A stretch of 64,000 nucleotides of DNA from Methylobacterium phyllostachyos (GTDB lineage: Bacteria; Pseudomonadota; Alphaproteobacteria; Rhizobiales; Beijerinckiaceae): the NCBI RefSeq assembly GCF_900103445.1, contig NZ_FNHS01000013.1, forward strand, positions 1-64,000. Direction: 5' to 3'. The notes under the pieces are model-generated. The model had not been told where the DNA came from. It saw nothing but the letters and a program-made list of their open reading frames with translations, and did not search any database. Positions 17,171 to 24,402 of this stretch are shown in pieces. The translations under genes were made by a program, and so were the position numbers. Numbering within the stretch: position 1 is the stretch's first letter; each line of letters begins with the position of its first letter.

Positions 17171-17523
17171 CGGCTCCTCGCGGCCACGACCACGATCTCG
17201 ACGAGGTATTCGGGCGCGGCGAGCTTGGCTTCGACGGTGGCGCGGGCCGGTGGGTTCTCCGAAGAGACCCAGGCATCCCAGGCCGCGTTCATCTCCGCGA
17301 AGGTCGCGATGTCGGCGAGATAGACGGTGGCCGAGAGGATGCGCTCCTTGTCGCTGCCCGCCGCAGCCAGCAGCCGGTCGATCTCGGACAGGATCTGCTG
17401 GGTTTGGATCGTCACCCCGGTCCCGACCGTGTCGGACGCGACCTGCCCGGCGAGGTAGACCATGTCGCCGAAGGTGACGGCCTGCGCCATGCGCTTGCCC
17501 GGCTCGATCCGCTGAATGTCCAT
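17167..17523 (-). CDS. ridA: RidA family protein (YjgF/YER057c/UK114)
   Basis: 118 residues from ATG 17523, which has a GGAG site about 9 bp upstream; a longer in-frame extension is not typical of the family. It shows 'VTFGDMVYLAGQVASD', 'QTQQILSEIDRLLAAAGSDKERILSATVYLADI' and 'AWVSSENPPARATVEAKLA', including the Arg that binds the substrate carboxylate. RidA proteins hydrolyse reactive enamine/imine intermediates from PLP enzymes. It overlaps potF by four bases, forming a ridA-potF operon, possibly linked to polyamine or amine catabolism. Confidence 0.88.
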   Translation of the reverse strand: MDIQRIEPGKRMAQAVTFGDMVYLAGQVASDTVGTGVTIQTQQILSEIDRLLAAAGSDKERILSATVYLADIATFAEMNAAWDAWVSSENPPARATVEAKLAAPEYLVEIVVVAARSR

Positions 17524-17644
17524 ACTGGTCTCCACACCCTCAAGAACGGGCGTATCTGCCGCCGCAGCGGGTCCGCCGTAAAGGCCGGCGCGTCCGCGCG
17601 TCGCGGGAACCTGAGGAAAATCGTCATCGCGGTGCAGGGTGCGA

Positions 17645-17670
17645 GCAACCGTCGCGGGTCCCAAAGCGTT
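17645..17670 (+). promoter_or_regulatory. Candidate EcfG-like promoter for the GlsB/YeaQ gene
   Basis: GCAAC at 17645-17649 (one mismatch to GGAAC) and CGTT at 17667-17670 are separated by 17 bp. The GlsB/YeaQ start codon is 35 bp downstream. The single mismatch makes it weaker than the other two EcfG sites. Confidence 0.4.
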
Positions 17671-17705
17671 CTGCCGGCATCGACAAACAAGCACTGGGGT
17701 GTGTC

Positions 17706-17969
17706 ATGGGTATCCTCTGGACCATTATCATCGGGTTCCTCGCCGGCGTCATCGCCAAGTTCATCATGCCAGGCCCGAACGAGCCGGCCGGCTTCATCCT
17801 GACAACGATTCTCGGCATCGTCGGCGCCTTCGTGGCGACCTTCCTGGGCCAGGCCATCGGCTGGTACGGACCGAACCAGGGCGCAGGCTTCATCGGCGCC
17901 ATCGTGGGCGCCGTGGTGGTGCTGTTCATCTACGGCCTGATCGCGAGCCGCCGCACCACGACTTACTGA
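17706..17969 (+). CDS. GlsB/YeaQ/YmgE family stress membrane protein
   Basis: 87 residues with three hydrophobic segments: 'ILWTIIIGFLAGVIAKFIM', 'GFILTTILGIVGAFVATFLG' and 'GFIGAIVGAVVVLFIYGLI'. This glycine-rich, three-span pattern is the transglycosylase-associated GlsB/YeaQ/YmgE family, small inner-membrane proteins induced by stress; the molecular role is unknown. ATG 17706 is well placed. A near-consensus EcfG promoter lies upstream, and a strong terminator follows the stop. Confidence 0.88.
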   Translation: MGILWTIIIGFLAGVIAKFIMPGPNEPAGFILTTILGIVGAFVATFLGQAIGWYGPNQGAGFIGAIVGAVVVLFIYGLIASRRTTTY

Positions 17970-17996
17970 TCCCTCCGGCACATCCGGAAATGACGA

Positions 17997-18029
17997 GGGG
18001 CGCCCCCCGGGGGGCGCCCCTTTTGTTTT
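17997..18029 (+). terminator. Rho-independent terminator after the GlsB/YeaQ gene
   Basis: A perfect 12-bp GC-rich palindrome at 17997-18020 is followed directly by TTTTGTTTT (18021-18029). This is the textbook form on the plus strand, 28 bp after the GlsB/YeaQ stop codon. Confidence 0.9.
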
Positions 18030-18051
18030 GCGGGCCCCTCGGCCTGCAGGC

Positions 18052-18273
18052 TCAGAGGTGCTCGGAGGCGGCCTTCACGGCGCAGTGGCCCGTGGCGCCG
18101 CGCACGGCCAGGCCGACGCCGACGACGAGGGCCAGCAGGCTCAGGAGCTTGTTGGGCCGGGGCTGCGCCGCTGCCGCCGCGATGCCGAGGCCCAGCGCCA
18201 CCGAGACGGCCCGCTCCGTGGTGGACAGGTTCTGCTGTCCGCTGAAGATGTCGTGCATCATGTCGTTGGCCAT
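18052..18273 (-). CDS. DUF2892-like (YgaP-type) small membrane protein
   Basis: 73 residues. It starts with MANDMMHDIFSG and 'QNLSTTERAVSVALGLGIAAA', then a second hydrophobic segment 'LLSLLALVVGVGLAVRGATGHC'. The N-S-T-x-E-R followed by two spans is the DUF2892/YgaP-type membrane pattern; no rhodanese domain is attached. ATG 18273 has a GGAG site about 10 bp upstream. A perfect EcfG-type promoter (18304-18328) reads towards it, with about 31 bp between the -10 element and the start codon, so a general stress role is likely. Confidence 0.8.
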   Translation of the reverse strand: MANDMMHDIFSGQQNLSTTERAVSVALGLGIAAAAAQPRPNKLLSLLALVVGVGLAVRGATGHCAVKAASEHL

Positions 18274-18303
18274 GCGTGGTCTCCGGTTGGGAAGTGGCCG
18301 GGG

Positions 18304-18328
18304 AACGCGGCATCCGGCGCCCCGTTCC
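18304..18328 (-). promoter_or_regulatory. Perfect EcfG-type promoter of the DUF2892-like gene, palindromic
   Basis: On the minus strand GGAAC (18328-18324) and CGTT (18307-18304) are separated by exactly 16 bp, the EcfG consensus, about 31 bp before the start codon. The site is close to self-complementary. The plus strand also reads GGAAC (18302-18306)-N16-CGTT (18323-18326). Confidence 0.65.
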
Positions 18329-18365
18329 CAGCTGAAGGGCTGGAACGGCCTCCCATGCCGACATG

Positions 18366-18394
18366 AAAAAGGCGCGGCCCCGAAGGACCGCGCC
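18366..18394 (-). terminator. Rho-independent terminator of pnp
   Basis: On the minus strand a GGCGCGG-type stem capped by TTCG is followed by TTTTT (18370-18366). It lies about 50 bp beyond the pnp stop codon, in the correct orientation. Confidence 0.9.
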
Positions 18395-18441
18395 TGTCTT
18401 GGATGTTTCGCACCGACCGGAGTCGGCGCGCCTTCTCAGCC

Positions 18442-20661
18442 TTACTCGCCCGCCTCGCGGCGGCGCTCGCCGCGGTGGCGGCCACCCTCGCGGGGCTCAC
18501 GCGGCTCGTCGCCGCGCTCGGCCCGGTCGGCGTCGCGCTGGGCCTTCACCTTCTCGGTGATGTCCTCGCCGGTCTCCTGATCGACCACCTTCATGGACAG
18601 ACGGATCTTGCCGCGGTCGTCCTGACCGAGGAACTTCACCTTGACCTTGTCGCCTTCCTTGACGACGTCCGTCACCTTGGCGACGCGGTTCGCGGCGAGT
18701 TCCGAGATGTGGACGAGGCCGTCCTTGGCGCCGAAGAAGTTCACGAAGGCGCCGAACTCCATGCACTTCACGATCGTGCCATCGTAGATCACGCCGACCT
18801 CCGGCTCCGCCACGATCGAGCGGATCCAGTTGTAGGCCGCCTTGATCGCCTTGCCGTCGGCCGAGGCGATCTTCACGACGCCCGTGTCCTCGATGTTGAT
18901 CTTGGCGCCGGTCTTCTCGACGATCTCGCGGATCACCTTGCCGCCCGTGCCGATCACGTCGCGGATCTTGTCGGTCGGGATCTGCATCGTCTCGATGCGC
19001 GGCGCGTACTCGCCGAGCTCCGGACGGGCGGCGGTCAGGGCCTTGGCCATCTCGGCGAGGATGTGGGCGCGCCCGTCCTTGGCCTGGTCGAGGGCGACCC
19101 GCATGATCTCCTCGGTGATGCCGGCGATCTTGATGTCCATCTGGAGCGAGGTCACGCCCTCGTCCGTGCCGGCCACCTTGAAGTCCATGTCGCCGAGGTG
19201 ATCCTCGTCGCCCAGGATGTCGGACAGGACCGCGAAGCGCTCACCCTCGAGGATGAGGCCCATGGCGATACCGGCCACCGGACGACGCAGGGGCACGCCG
19301 GCATCCATCAGCGACAGAGAGCCGCCGCAGACCGAGGCCATCGAGGACGAGCCGTTGGACTCGGTGATCTCCGACACGACGCGGATCGTATAGGGGAACT
19401 CGTGGGCCGGCGGCAGGACCGGGCGGATCGCCCGCCACGCCAGCTTGCCGTGGCCGATCTCGCGACGGCCCGGGGAGCCCATCCGGCCGGTCTCGCCGAC
19501 GCTATAGGGAGGGAAGTTGTAGTGGAGCAGGAAGCGCTCCTTGTAGGTGCCGTCGAGCGAGTCGATGAACTGCTCGTCCTCGCCGGTGCCGAGGGTAGCG
19601 ACCACGAGGGCCTGGGTCTCGCCGCGGGTGAACAGCGACGAGCCGTGGGCACGCGGCAGGACGCCGACCTCGGATACGATCGGGCGGACCGTCTTCAGGT
19701 CGCGGCCGTCGATGCGGGAGCCGGTGTCGAGCACGTTCCAGCGCACGACCTTCGATTGCGCCTCCTTGAAGGCGGCCTTGACCTTCTCGGCCGGGTACTT
19801 CTCGGCGCCCTCGGGGCAGAGGGCGGCCATCACCTTCGCCTTCACGGCGTCGACGGCGGCGTAGCGCTCCTGCTTGACGGTCTTGGTGTAGGCGGCGCGC
19901 AGTTCGGTCTCGCAGACCTCCAGCACGGCCTTCTCGACCTCACCGTTCTCGGGCGCCTGGAAGTTGCGCGGCTCCTTGGCGGCCTTCTCGGCGAGGCGGA
20001 TGATCGCCTCGATCACCGGCTGGAAATGCTTGTGGCCGAACATCACGGCGCCGAGCATCACGTCCTCGGACAGCTCCTTGGCCTCCGACTCGACCATCAG
20101 CACCGCGTCCTGCGTGCCGGCAACGACGAGGTCGAGGCTGGATTCTTCCTTGGTTTCGGTGACCAGCGGGTTCAGCCGGTAGCCGCCGTTAATGTAGCCG
20201 ACGCGGGCGCTGCCGATCGGACCCATGAACGGCACGCCCGAGAGGGTCAGGGCCGCGGAGGCCGCGACCATCGCGACGATATCGGGATCGTTCTCAAGGT
20301 CGTGGGTCAGGACGGTGACGACGACCTGCGTGTCGTTGCGCCAGCCCTCGACGAAGAGCGGGCGGATCGGGCGGTCGATCAGGCGGGAGACCAGGGTCTC
20401 CTTCTCGGAGGGCCGGCCCTCGCGCTTGAAATAACCGCCCGGGATGCGGCCGGCCGCGTAGGCCCGCTCCTGGTAGTTCACGGTGAGCGGCATGAAGTCG
20501 ATGCCGGGCTTCGGCTCCTTCGTGGCGACCACGGTGGCGAGCACCGAGGTCTCACCGTAGGTAGCGACCACGGCGCCGTCGGCCTGACGGGCGACCTTGC
20601 CGGTCTCGAGGACGAGCTTGCGGTCGCCCCACATCAGCTCTTCGCGTTGAACGTCGAACAT
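18442..20661 (-). CDS. pnp: Polyribonucleotide nucleotidyltransferase (PNPase)
   Basis: 739 residues from ATG 20661 (MFDVQREEL), which has an AAGGAAGAG site upstream. The order is two RNase PH domains, a helical linker, KH and S1. RNase PH 1 includes 'AGRIPGGYFKREGRPSEKETLVSRLIDRPIRPLF'. RNase PH 2 includes 'GETQALVVATLGTGEDEQF' and 'SNGSSSMASVCGGSLSLMDAG'. The KH segment is 'IRDVIGTGGKVIREI' and the S1 segment 'GAFVNFFGAKDGLVHISELA'. The C-terminal tail is rich in Arg/Glu. PNPase is the phosphorolytic 3'-5' exonuclease of the RNA degradosome. It follows rpsO, the usual order, with a hairpin in the gap. Confidence 0.97.
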   Translation of the reverse strand: MFDVQREELMWGDRKLVLETGKVARQADGAVVATYGETSVLATVVATKEPKPGIDFMPLTVNYQERAYAAGRIPGGYFKREGRPSEKETLVSRLIDRPIRPLFVEGWRNDTQVVVTVLTHDLENDPDIVAMVAASAALTLSGVPFMGPIGSARVGYINGGYRLNPLVTETKEESSLDLVVAGTQDAVLMVESEAKELSEDVMLGAVMFGHKHFQPVIEAIIRLAEKAAKEPRNFQAPENGEVEKAVLEVCETELRAAYTKTVKQERYAAVDAVKAKVMAALCPEGAEKYPAEKVKAAFKEAQSKVVRWNVLDTGSRIDGRDLKTVRPIVSEVGVLPRAHGSSLFTRGETQALVVATLGTGEDEQFIDSLDGTYKERFLLHYNFPPYSVGETGRMGSPGRREIGHGKLAWRAIRPVLPPAHEFPYTIRVVSEITESNGSSSMASVCGGSLSLMDAGVPLRRPVAGIAMGLILEGERFAVLSDILGDEDHLGDMDFKVAGTDEGVTSLQMDIKIAGITEEIMRVALDQAKDGRAHILAEMAKALTAARPELGEYAPRIETMQIPTDKIRDVIGTGGKVIREIVEKTGAKINIEDTGVVKIASADGKAIKAAYNWIRSIVAEPEVGVIYDGTIVKCMEFGAFVNFFGAKDGLVHISELAANRVAKVTDVVKEGDKVKVKFLGQDDRGKIRLSMKVVDQETGEDITEKVKAQRDADRAERGDEPREPREGGRHRGERRREAGE

Positions 20662-20720
20662 TCTCAATCTCTTCCTTGCCTGCGGCGGGCGTCGGCCCGG
20701 TGCCGCCGGGGGCAAGACGG

Positions 20721-20747
20721 CGAGACACTCCGGGTGGAAGTGTCTCG
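20721..20747 (-). promoter_or_regulatory. Hairpin in the rpsO-pnp gap, candidate RNase III site
   Basis: A perfect 9-bp stem (20721-20729 with 20739-20747) with a 9-nt loop lies in the 208-bp gap before pnp. In E. coli the hairpin at the same place is cut by RNase III and mediates PNPase autoregulation. The same role here is inferred from position only. Confidence 0.45.
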
Positions 20748-20869
20748 CGATCCTGCCCCGATGCCGGCACCTCGAAGCGGCCCGCTTGTGGGGAGGCCGG
20801 ACCCATTCCGGCAGCCCGCGATGGTGAAACGCGGCCCCGGGCCGGGCCCGGAACCGCGCGATAGTCGCC

Positions 20870-21139
20870 TTAGCGGCGGATGCCGAGACGCTCGATGAGG
20901 GCGCGGTAGCGGGCCTCGTCCTTGCGCTTGACGTAGTCGAGCAGCGAGCGGCGCTGCGAGACCATCTTCAGCAGGCCGCGCCGGGAATGGTTGTCCTTGG
21001 CGTGGGTCTTGAAGTGGCCGGTGAGGTTGGAGATCCGCTCGGTCAGGATCGCCACCTGGACCTCGGGGGAGCCGGTGTCCTTGGCGTCCTTGCGGTGTTC
21101 CTTGATGAGCGCGGTCTTGCGCTCTGCCGTGATCGACAT
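20870..21139 (-). CDS. rpsO: 30S ribosomal protein S15
   Basis: 89 residues, the normal S15 length. Typical segments are 'KEHRKDAKDTGSPEVQVAILTERI', 'LTGHFKTHAKDNHSRRGLL' and 'MVSQRRSLLDYVKRKD'. S15 is a primary 16S rRNA-binding protein of the small subunit. It lies 208 bp upstream of pnp on the same strand. No truB is upstream; a tRNA-Tyr gene on the other strand is. ATG 21139 is the family start. Confidence 0.97.
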   Translation of the reverse strand: MSITAERKTALIKEHRKDAKDTGSPEVQVAILTERISNLTGHFKTHAKDNHSRRGLLKMVSQRRSLLDYVKRKDEARYRALIERLGIRR

Positions 21140-21459
21140 CGCATGCCTTTCGGGTTGTGCTGATCGGATGCGGCGCCCCGTATCGGGCGCGCGCAGGCTC
21201 GGCGTTCGGCCGGTGCCGGGATGTCGTCCAGCACGGTCACAGCGCCAAGCGGCTCAAGCCCCGCCCGGAAACCCAGGTCGAGGCCGCGCGATCCATACAC
21301 GAAACCGCCGGTTATGCCAGCCCTGCGACGAAGCGGCCGGCGGACGGCCGCGCCTCCGAGGCAGGACGATCCACGCATCGGCGCAGGTTCGGGCAACACG
21401 AGCGTTGACACCCGGCCCACCCCTCACCATAAGGGCGCCGCGGGCGAAACACCCGCCTT
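21140..21459. other. Intergenic region between rpsO and tRNA-Tyr, no gene seen
   Basis: A 320-bp gap between divergent rpsO and tRNA-Tyr. It should hold both promoters, but I could not pick out convincing -35/-10 elements. I see no coding frame worth reporting. Confidence 0.5.
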
Positions 21460-21543
21460 GGGGGAATGTCCCGAGCGGCAAAGGGGGCGGACTGTAAATC
21501 CGCTGCGTAAGCTTCGTAGGTTCGAGTCCTACTTCCCCCACCA
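21460..21543 (+). tRNA. tRNA-Tyr(GTA), CCA encoded
   Basis: The 7-bp acceptor stem GGGGGAA (21460-21466) pairs with TTCCCCC (21533-21539), followed by discriminator A and an encoded CCA (21541-21543). The anticodon stem GCGGA/TCCGC encloses loop CTGTAAA with anticodon GTA at 21494-21496. A long variable arm follows, as expected of class II tRNA-Tyr, then the T arm with GGTTCGAGTCC. Confidence 0.95.
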
Positions 21544-21560
21544 AGTCCTTCCCGATCCTG

Positions 21561-22184
21561 TCAGCCTTGTTTCGCCAGCGCGGCCTCGATGCGCGCGGCG
21601 GCGGCGGCGGAAAAGCCCTTCCCTTCGAGCCCCTGCCCCGCGGCCGCCTGGCCCGTGAGAATGCGGCGCTTGCCCGCCGGCAGGTGCGCCTTGCGCAGCG
21701 CGTGCGAATCCCGGTGGCTGGCGTGGGTGATGGCGATCGCGAGCGCGTCGGCGGCGTCGGCCACGCGGAACTCGGCCTTCGGCAGCAGGAAGCGCACCAT
21801 CGCCTGGATCTGAACCTTCTCGGCGTGGCCGGAGCCCGCCACGGTCTTCTTAATCAGGTTGGCGGCGTATTCGAACACCGGCAGCCCGGCGAGCGCCGGC
21901 ACCACCAACGCCATGGCGCGGGCGTGACCCAGCTTCAGCGTCGCCTGCGCGTCCTTGTTGACGAAGGTTTCTTCCACCGCGACCTCGTCGGGCTGCTGGT
22001 TCTCAACGACGCGCCCGATTCCCTCGAACAGCTCGCGCAGCCGCAGGGCCAGGGGCAGATCGCCGTCCGAAGTGACGATTCCGCAGGCGCCGTAGGTGAG
22101 CTTGGTGCCCTGTGCGGTGATCAGGCCCCAGCCGGTGCGACGGAGGCCGGGATCGATCCCGAGGATGCGGACGGGGCTGGTCAT
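21561..22184 (-). CDS. ruvC: Holliday junction resolvase RuvC
   Basis: 207 residues from ATG 22184 (MTSPVRILGIDPG), chosen because GGAG precedes it and the family starts here; a longer frame exists upstream. Catalytic acidic residues appear in 'ILGIDPGLRRTGWG', 'VAVEETFVNKDAQATLKLG' and 'RVADAADALAIAITHA'. RuvC dimers cleave Holliday junctions together with RuvAB. About 35 extra residues at the C-terminus exceed the usual 170-175. ruvA and ruvB are not adjacent in this window. Confidence 0.95.
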   Translation of the reverse strand: MTSPVRILGIDPGLRRTGWGLITAQGTKLTYGACGIVTSDGDLPLALRLRELFEGIGRVVENQQPDEVAVEETFVNKDAQATLKLGHARAMALVVPALAGLPVFEYAANLIKKTVAGSGHAEKVQIQAMVRFLLPKAEFRVADAADALAIAITHASHRDSHALRKAHLPAGKRRILTGQAAAGQGLEGKGFSAAAAARIEAALAKQG

Positions 22185-22273
22185 GATGCTCCACAGCTCG
22201 ACGAACGGCCCGAGGCTGCCGTACGTATCGTGAACGCCTGGTTTCACCAAGGCACGGACCCCGGAGGACGATG

Positions 22274-22846
22274 ATGAGCGTGCAGACCCCGATCAGCCGC
22301 TTCCCGGTGCCGGACCTCGCCGCCCTGCCGGAGGACCTGCGGGCCCGTATCGCCGCCGTGCAGGAGAAGGCGGGCTTCGTGCCCAACATCTTCCTGGCGC
22401 TGGCTCACCGCCCGGAGGAGTTCCGCGCCTTCATGGCCTATCACGACGCGCTCATGGACCGGCCCGGCGGTCTGACCAAGGCCGAGCGCGAGATGATCGT
22501 GGTGGCCACCAGCGCGGCGAACGACTGCCTCTACTGCGTCGTCGCCCATGGGGCGATCCTGCGGGTGCGCGCCAAGGATCCCCGCATCGCCGACCAGATC
22601 GCGGTCAATCATGCCAAGGCCGACATCACCCCGCGCCAGCGCGCCATGCTGGATTTCGCGGTCAAGGTGGCGACCCGCTCCCAGGCCGTCGGGGCGGAGG
22701 ATCACGCCGCGCTGGCAGGGCATGGGTTCAGCCCGGACGATATCTGGGACATCGCAGCAATCACCGCGCTCTTCGCCCTGTCGAATCGGCTCGCCAGCGT
22801 CTCGGATCTGCGCCCCAACGACGAATTCTACGCGCTCGGCCGCTGA
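22274..22846 (+). CDS. AhpD-like/peroxidase-related enzyme (carboxymuconolactone decarboxylase fold)
   Basis: 190 residues. The AhpD-type active site is visible as Cys85-x-x-Cys88 and His92 in 'NDCLYCVVAHGAIL', with 'TKAEREMIVVATS' before it. The segment 'ITPRQRAMLDFAVKVA' and the C-terminal 'DIWDIAAITALFALSNRLAS' fit peroxidase-related family members of about 190 residues. Such proteins reduce peroxides or regenerate a peroxiredoxin through the Cys pair. Two adjacent ATGs occur (22271, 22274). The GGAGG site at 22263-22267 is better spaced for 22274. It is divergent from ruvC. Confidence 0.85.
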   Translation: MSVQTPISRFPVPDLAALPEDLRARIAAVQEKAGFVPNIFLALAHRPEEFRAFMAYHDALMDRPGGLTKAEREMIVVATSAANDCLYCVVAHGAILRVRAKDPRIADQIAVNHAKADITPRQRAMLDFAVKVATRSQAVGAEDHAALAGHGFSPDDIWDIAAITALFALSNRLASVSDLRPNDEFYALGR

Positions 22847-22856
22847 GCGCGGCGCA

Positions 22857-23174
22857 TCAACGGCGGCCGAGCAGGATGACCGCCGTCCCGGCTAAGCAGA
22901 TCGCGCTGCCCGCGAGGTCCCACCGGTCCGGCCGCTGGCTCTCCGCCAGCCACAGCCACAGAACGGACCCGGCGACGTAGACCCCGCCATAGGCGGCGAA
23001 GGCTCGCCCGGCTGCCGGATTGTCCACCAGGGTCAGGAGTGCGGCGAAGGTCGCGAGCGATGCCAGACCGGGCAGCGTCCACCAGGCGGATCGGCCGAGC
23101 CGGAGCCAGGCCCAGAACGCGAAACATCCGGCGATTTCCGCCAGGGCGGCGCCGGCATAGGCGAGGAGCGTCAT
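22857..23174 (-). CDS. ynfA: YnfA family (UPF0060) membrane protein
   Basis: 105 residues from ATG 23174; longer in-frame extensions are not typical. Four hydrophobic segments: 'LAYAGAALAEIAGCFAFWAWL', 'WWTLPGLASLATFAALLTL', 'AFAAYGGVYVAGSVLWLWLAE' and 'AGSAICLAGTAVILLG'. This is the YnfA family, related to small multidrug-resistance transporters; a transport function has not been settled for most members. The stop codon is 10 bp from that of the convergent AhpD-like gene. Confidence 0.9.
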   Translation of the reverse strand: MTLLAYAGAALAEIAGCFAFWAWLRLGRSAWWTLPGLASLATFAALLTLVDNPAAGRAFAAYGGVYVAGSVLWLWLAESQRPDRWDLAGSAICLAGTAVILLGRR

Positions 23175-23279
23175 AGCGGAAGTCTGGCACAGGGTCGTAT
23201 GCGTGGCGAGCGTTCGGATGCCGGGCTCGGACAACGGCGCGTTAAGCCGGCGGCAAGGGTGATCCGGTCGATTGATCGC

Positions 23280-24248
23280 ATGAGCGCGCACGCAACCACC
23301 GAAGATCTCCTGCTGTTCCCTGGCGATGCGCGTCTGCGTACTGTCGTCCTCGCCTGGATCGACGGGCTGACGCGCGAGCGGCGGATGTCGCCCAATACCG
23401 TCGAGGCCTATGGGCGCGACCTGCGCCAGTTCCTCCACCACCTTGCCGGGCGGCGAGGTACGCCGACGATACCCATGCTGGTCGCCCTGACGGTGCGCGA
23501 CATCCGCGCGTTCATGGCAGCACGCCGGGCGGACGAAGTTTCCGGACGCTCGCTGATGCGCATGCTGGCGGGCCTCCGGTCCTTCGCGCGCTTCCTCGAA
23601 CGCGAGGGCTACGGCACGGTCTCGGCGCTCGGCGGCGTCCGCTCACCCAAGGTGCCGCGGCGCCTGCCGCGCCCCCTGCCGGTCGCCGCCGCGGTGGCGC
23701 TCACCGGAACAGATGTCCGCGCCGGCGAGGAGCGCGAGCCCTGGGTGCTCGCCCGGGATGCCGCCGTACTGGCGCTCCTCTATGGGGCGGGCCTGCGCAT
23801 TTCGGAGGCTCTGGGCCTGACGCGCCGGGACGCGCCTCTTCCCGGAGTCGACCAAGTCACCGTGTTGGGCAAGGGCGGCAAGGAGCGCATGGTGCCGATC
23901 CTACCCGTGGTGGCGCAGGCGATCGCCGATTACCTTACCGCCTGTCCACTGCCGCTGCCGCCGGAAGGGCCGCTCTTCGTCGGCGCCCGCGGTGGTCCGC
24001 TGTCGCCGCGGATCATCCAGTATGCGGTCGCCCGCGCCCGGGGCGCCCTCGGCCTGCCGGACAGCGCCACGCCGCACGCTCTGCGGCACTCCTTCGCCAC
24101 CCATCTCCTCGCCCGGCAGGGGGAGCTGCGCGCGATCCAGGAACTCCTCGGCCACGCCTCGCTCTCGACCACGCAGCTCTACACCCAGGTCGACGCCGCC
24201 CGGCTGATGAGCGCCTACGCAGCCGCACATCCTCGCGCCGGACGCTAA
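23280..24248 (+). CDS. xerC: Tyrosine recombinase XerC
   Basis: 322 residues from ATG 23280 (MSAHATTED). The N-terminal SAM-like domain includes 'RRMSPNTVEAYGRDLRQFL'. The catalytic domain has the Arg in 'GAGLRISEALGL', Lys in 'LGKGGKERMVPIL', His/Arg in 'HALRHSFATHLL', His in 'LLGHASLSTTQLYTQ', and the nucleophile Tyr. XerC with XerD resolves chromosome dimers at dif. The lack of phage or integron genes nearby supports a housekeeping XerC. XerD and XerC are similar, so the letter is less certain than the family. Confidence 0.88.
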   Translation: MSAHATTEDLLLFPGDARLRTVVLAWIDGLTRERRMSPNTVEAYGRDLRQFLHHLAGRRGTPTIPMLVALTVRDIRAFMAARRADEVSGRSLMRMLAGLRSFARFLEREGYGTVSALGGVRSPKVPRRLPRPLPVAAAVALTGTDVRAGEEREPWVLARDAAVLALLYGAGLRISEALGLTRRDAPLPGVDQVTVLGKGGKERMVPILPVVAQAIADYLTACPLPLPPEGPLFVGARGGPLSPRIIQYAVARARGALGLPDSATPHALRHSFATHLLARQGELRAIQELLGHASLSTTQLYTQVDAARLMSAYAAAHPRAGR

Positions 24249-24402
24249 TTTAGAACGCTTCGCGTGCAAATATGGTGGGATTCCATTGCCGAAAAGACAA
24301 GCACATCTGCTGAACCGGGCGAATAATTATTTTCTTTAAGGGCTTTGTCACGATCTGCCGCCACTCTGACCGGTACAGAACGGGTCGGTTTGGACGGGCG
24401 TC

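Noticed and set aside
17605..17640. GGAAC at about 17607 as an EcfG promoter
   Set aside because: No CGTT lies 16-17 bp downstream. The one-mismatch pair at 17645-17670 is a better candidate.
18403..20898. Long plus-strand open frame (831 codons) opposite pnp
   Set aside because: It mirrors pnp codon by codon, with low-complexity Asp/His/Leu/Arg-rich content expected of an antisense frame in GC-rich coding sequence.
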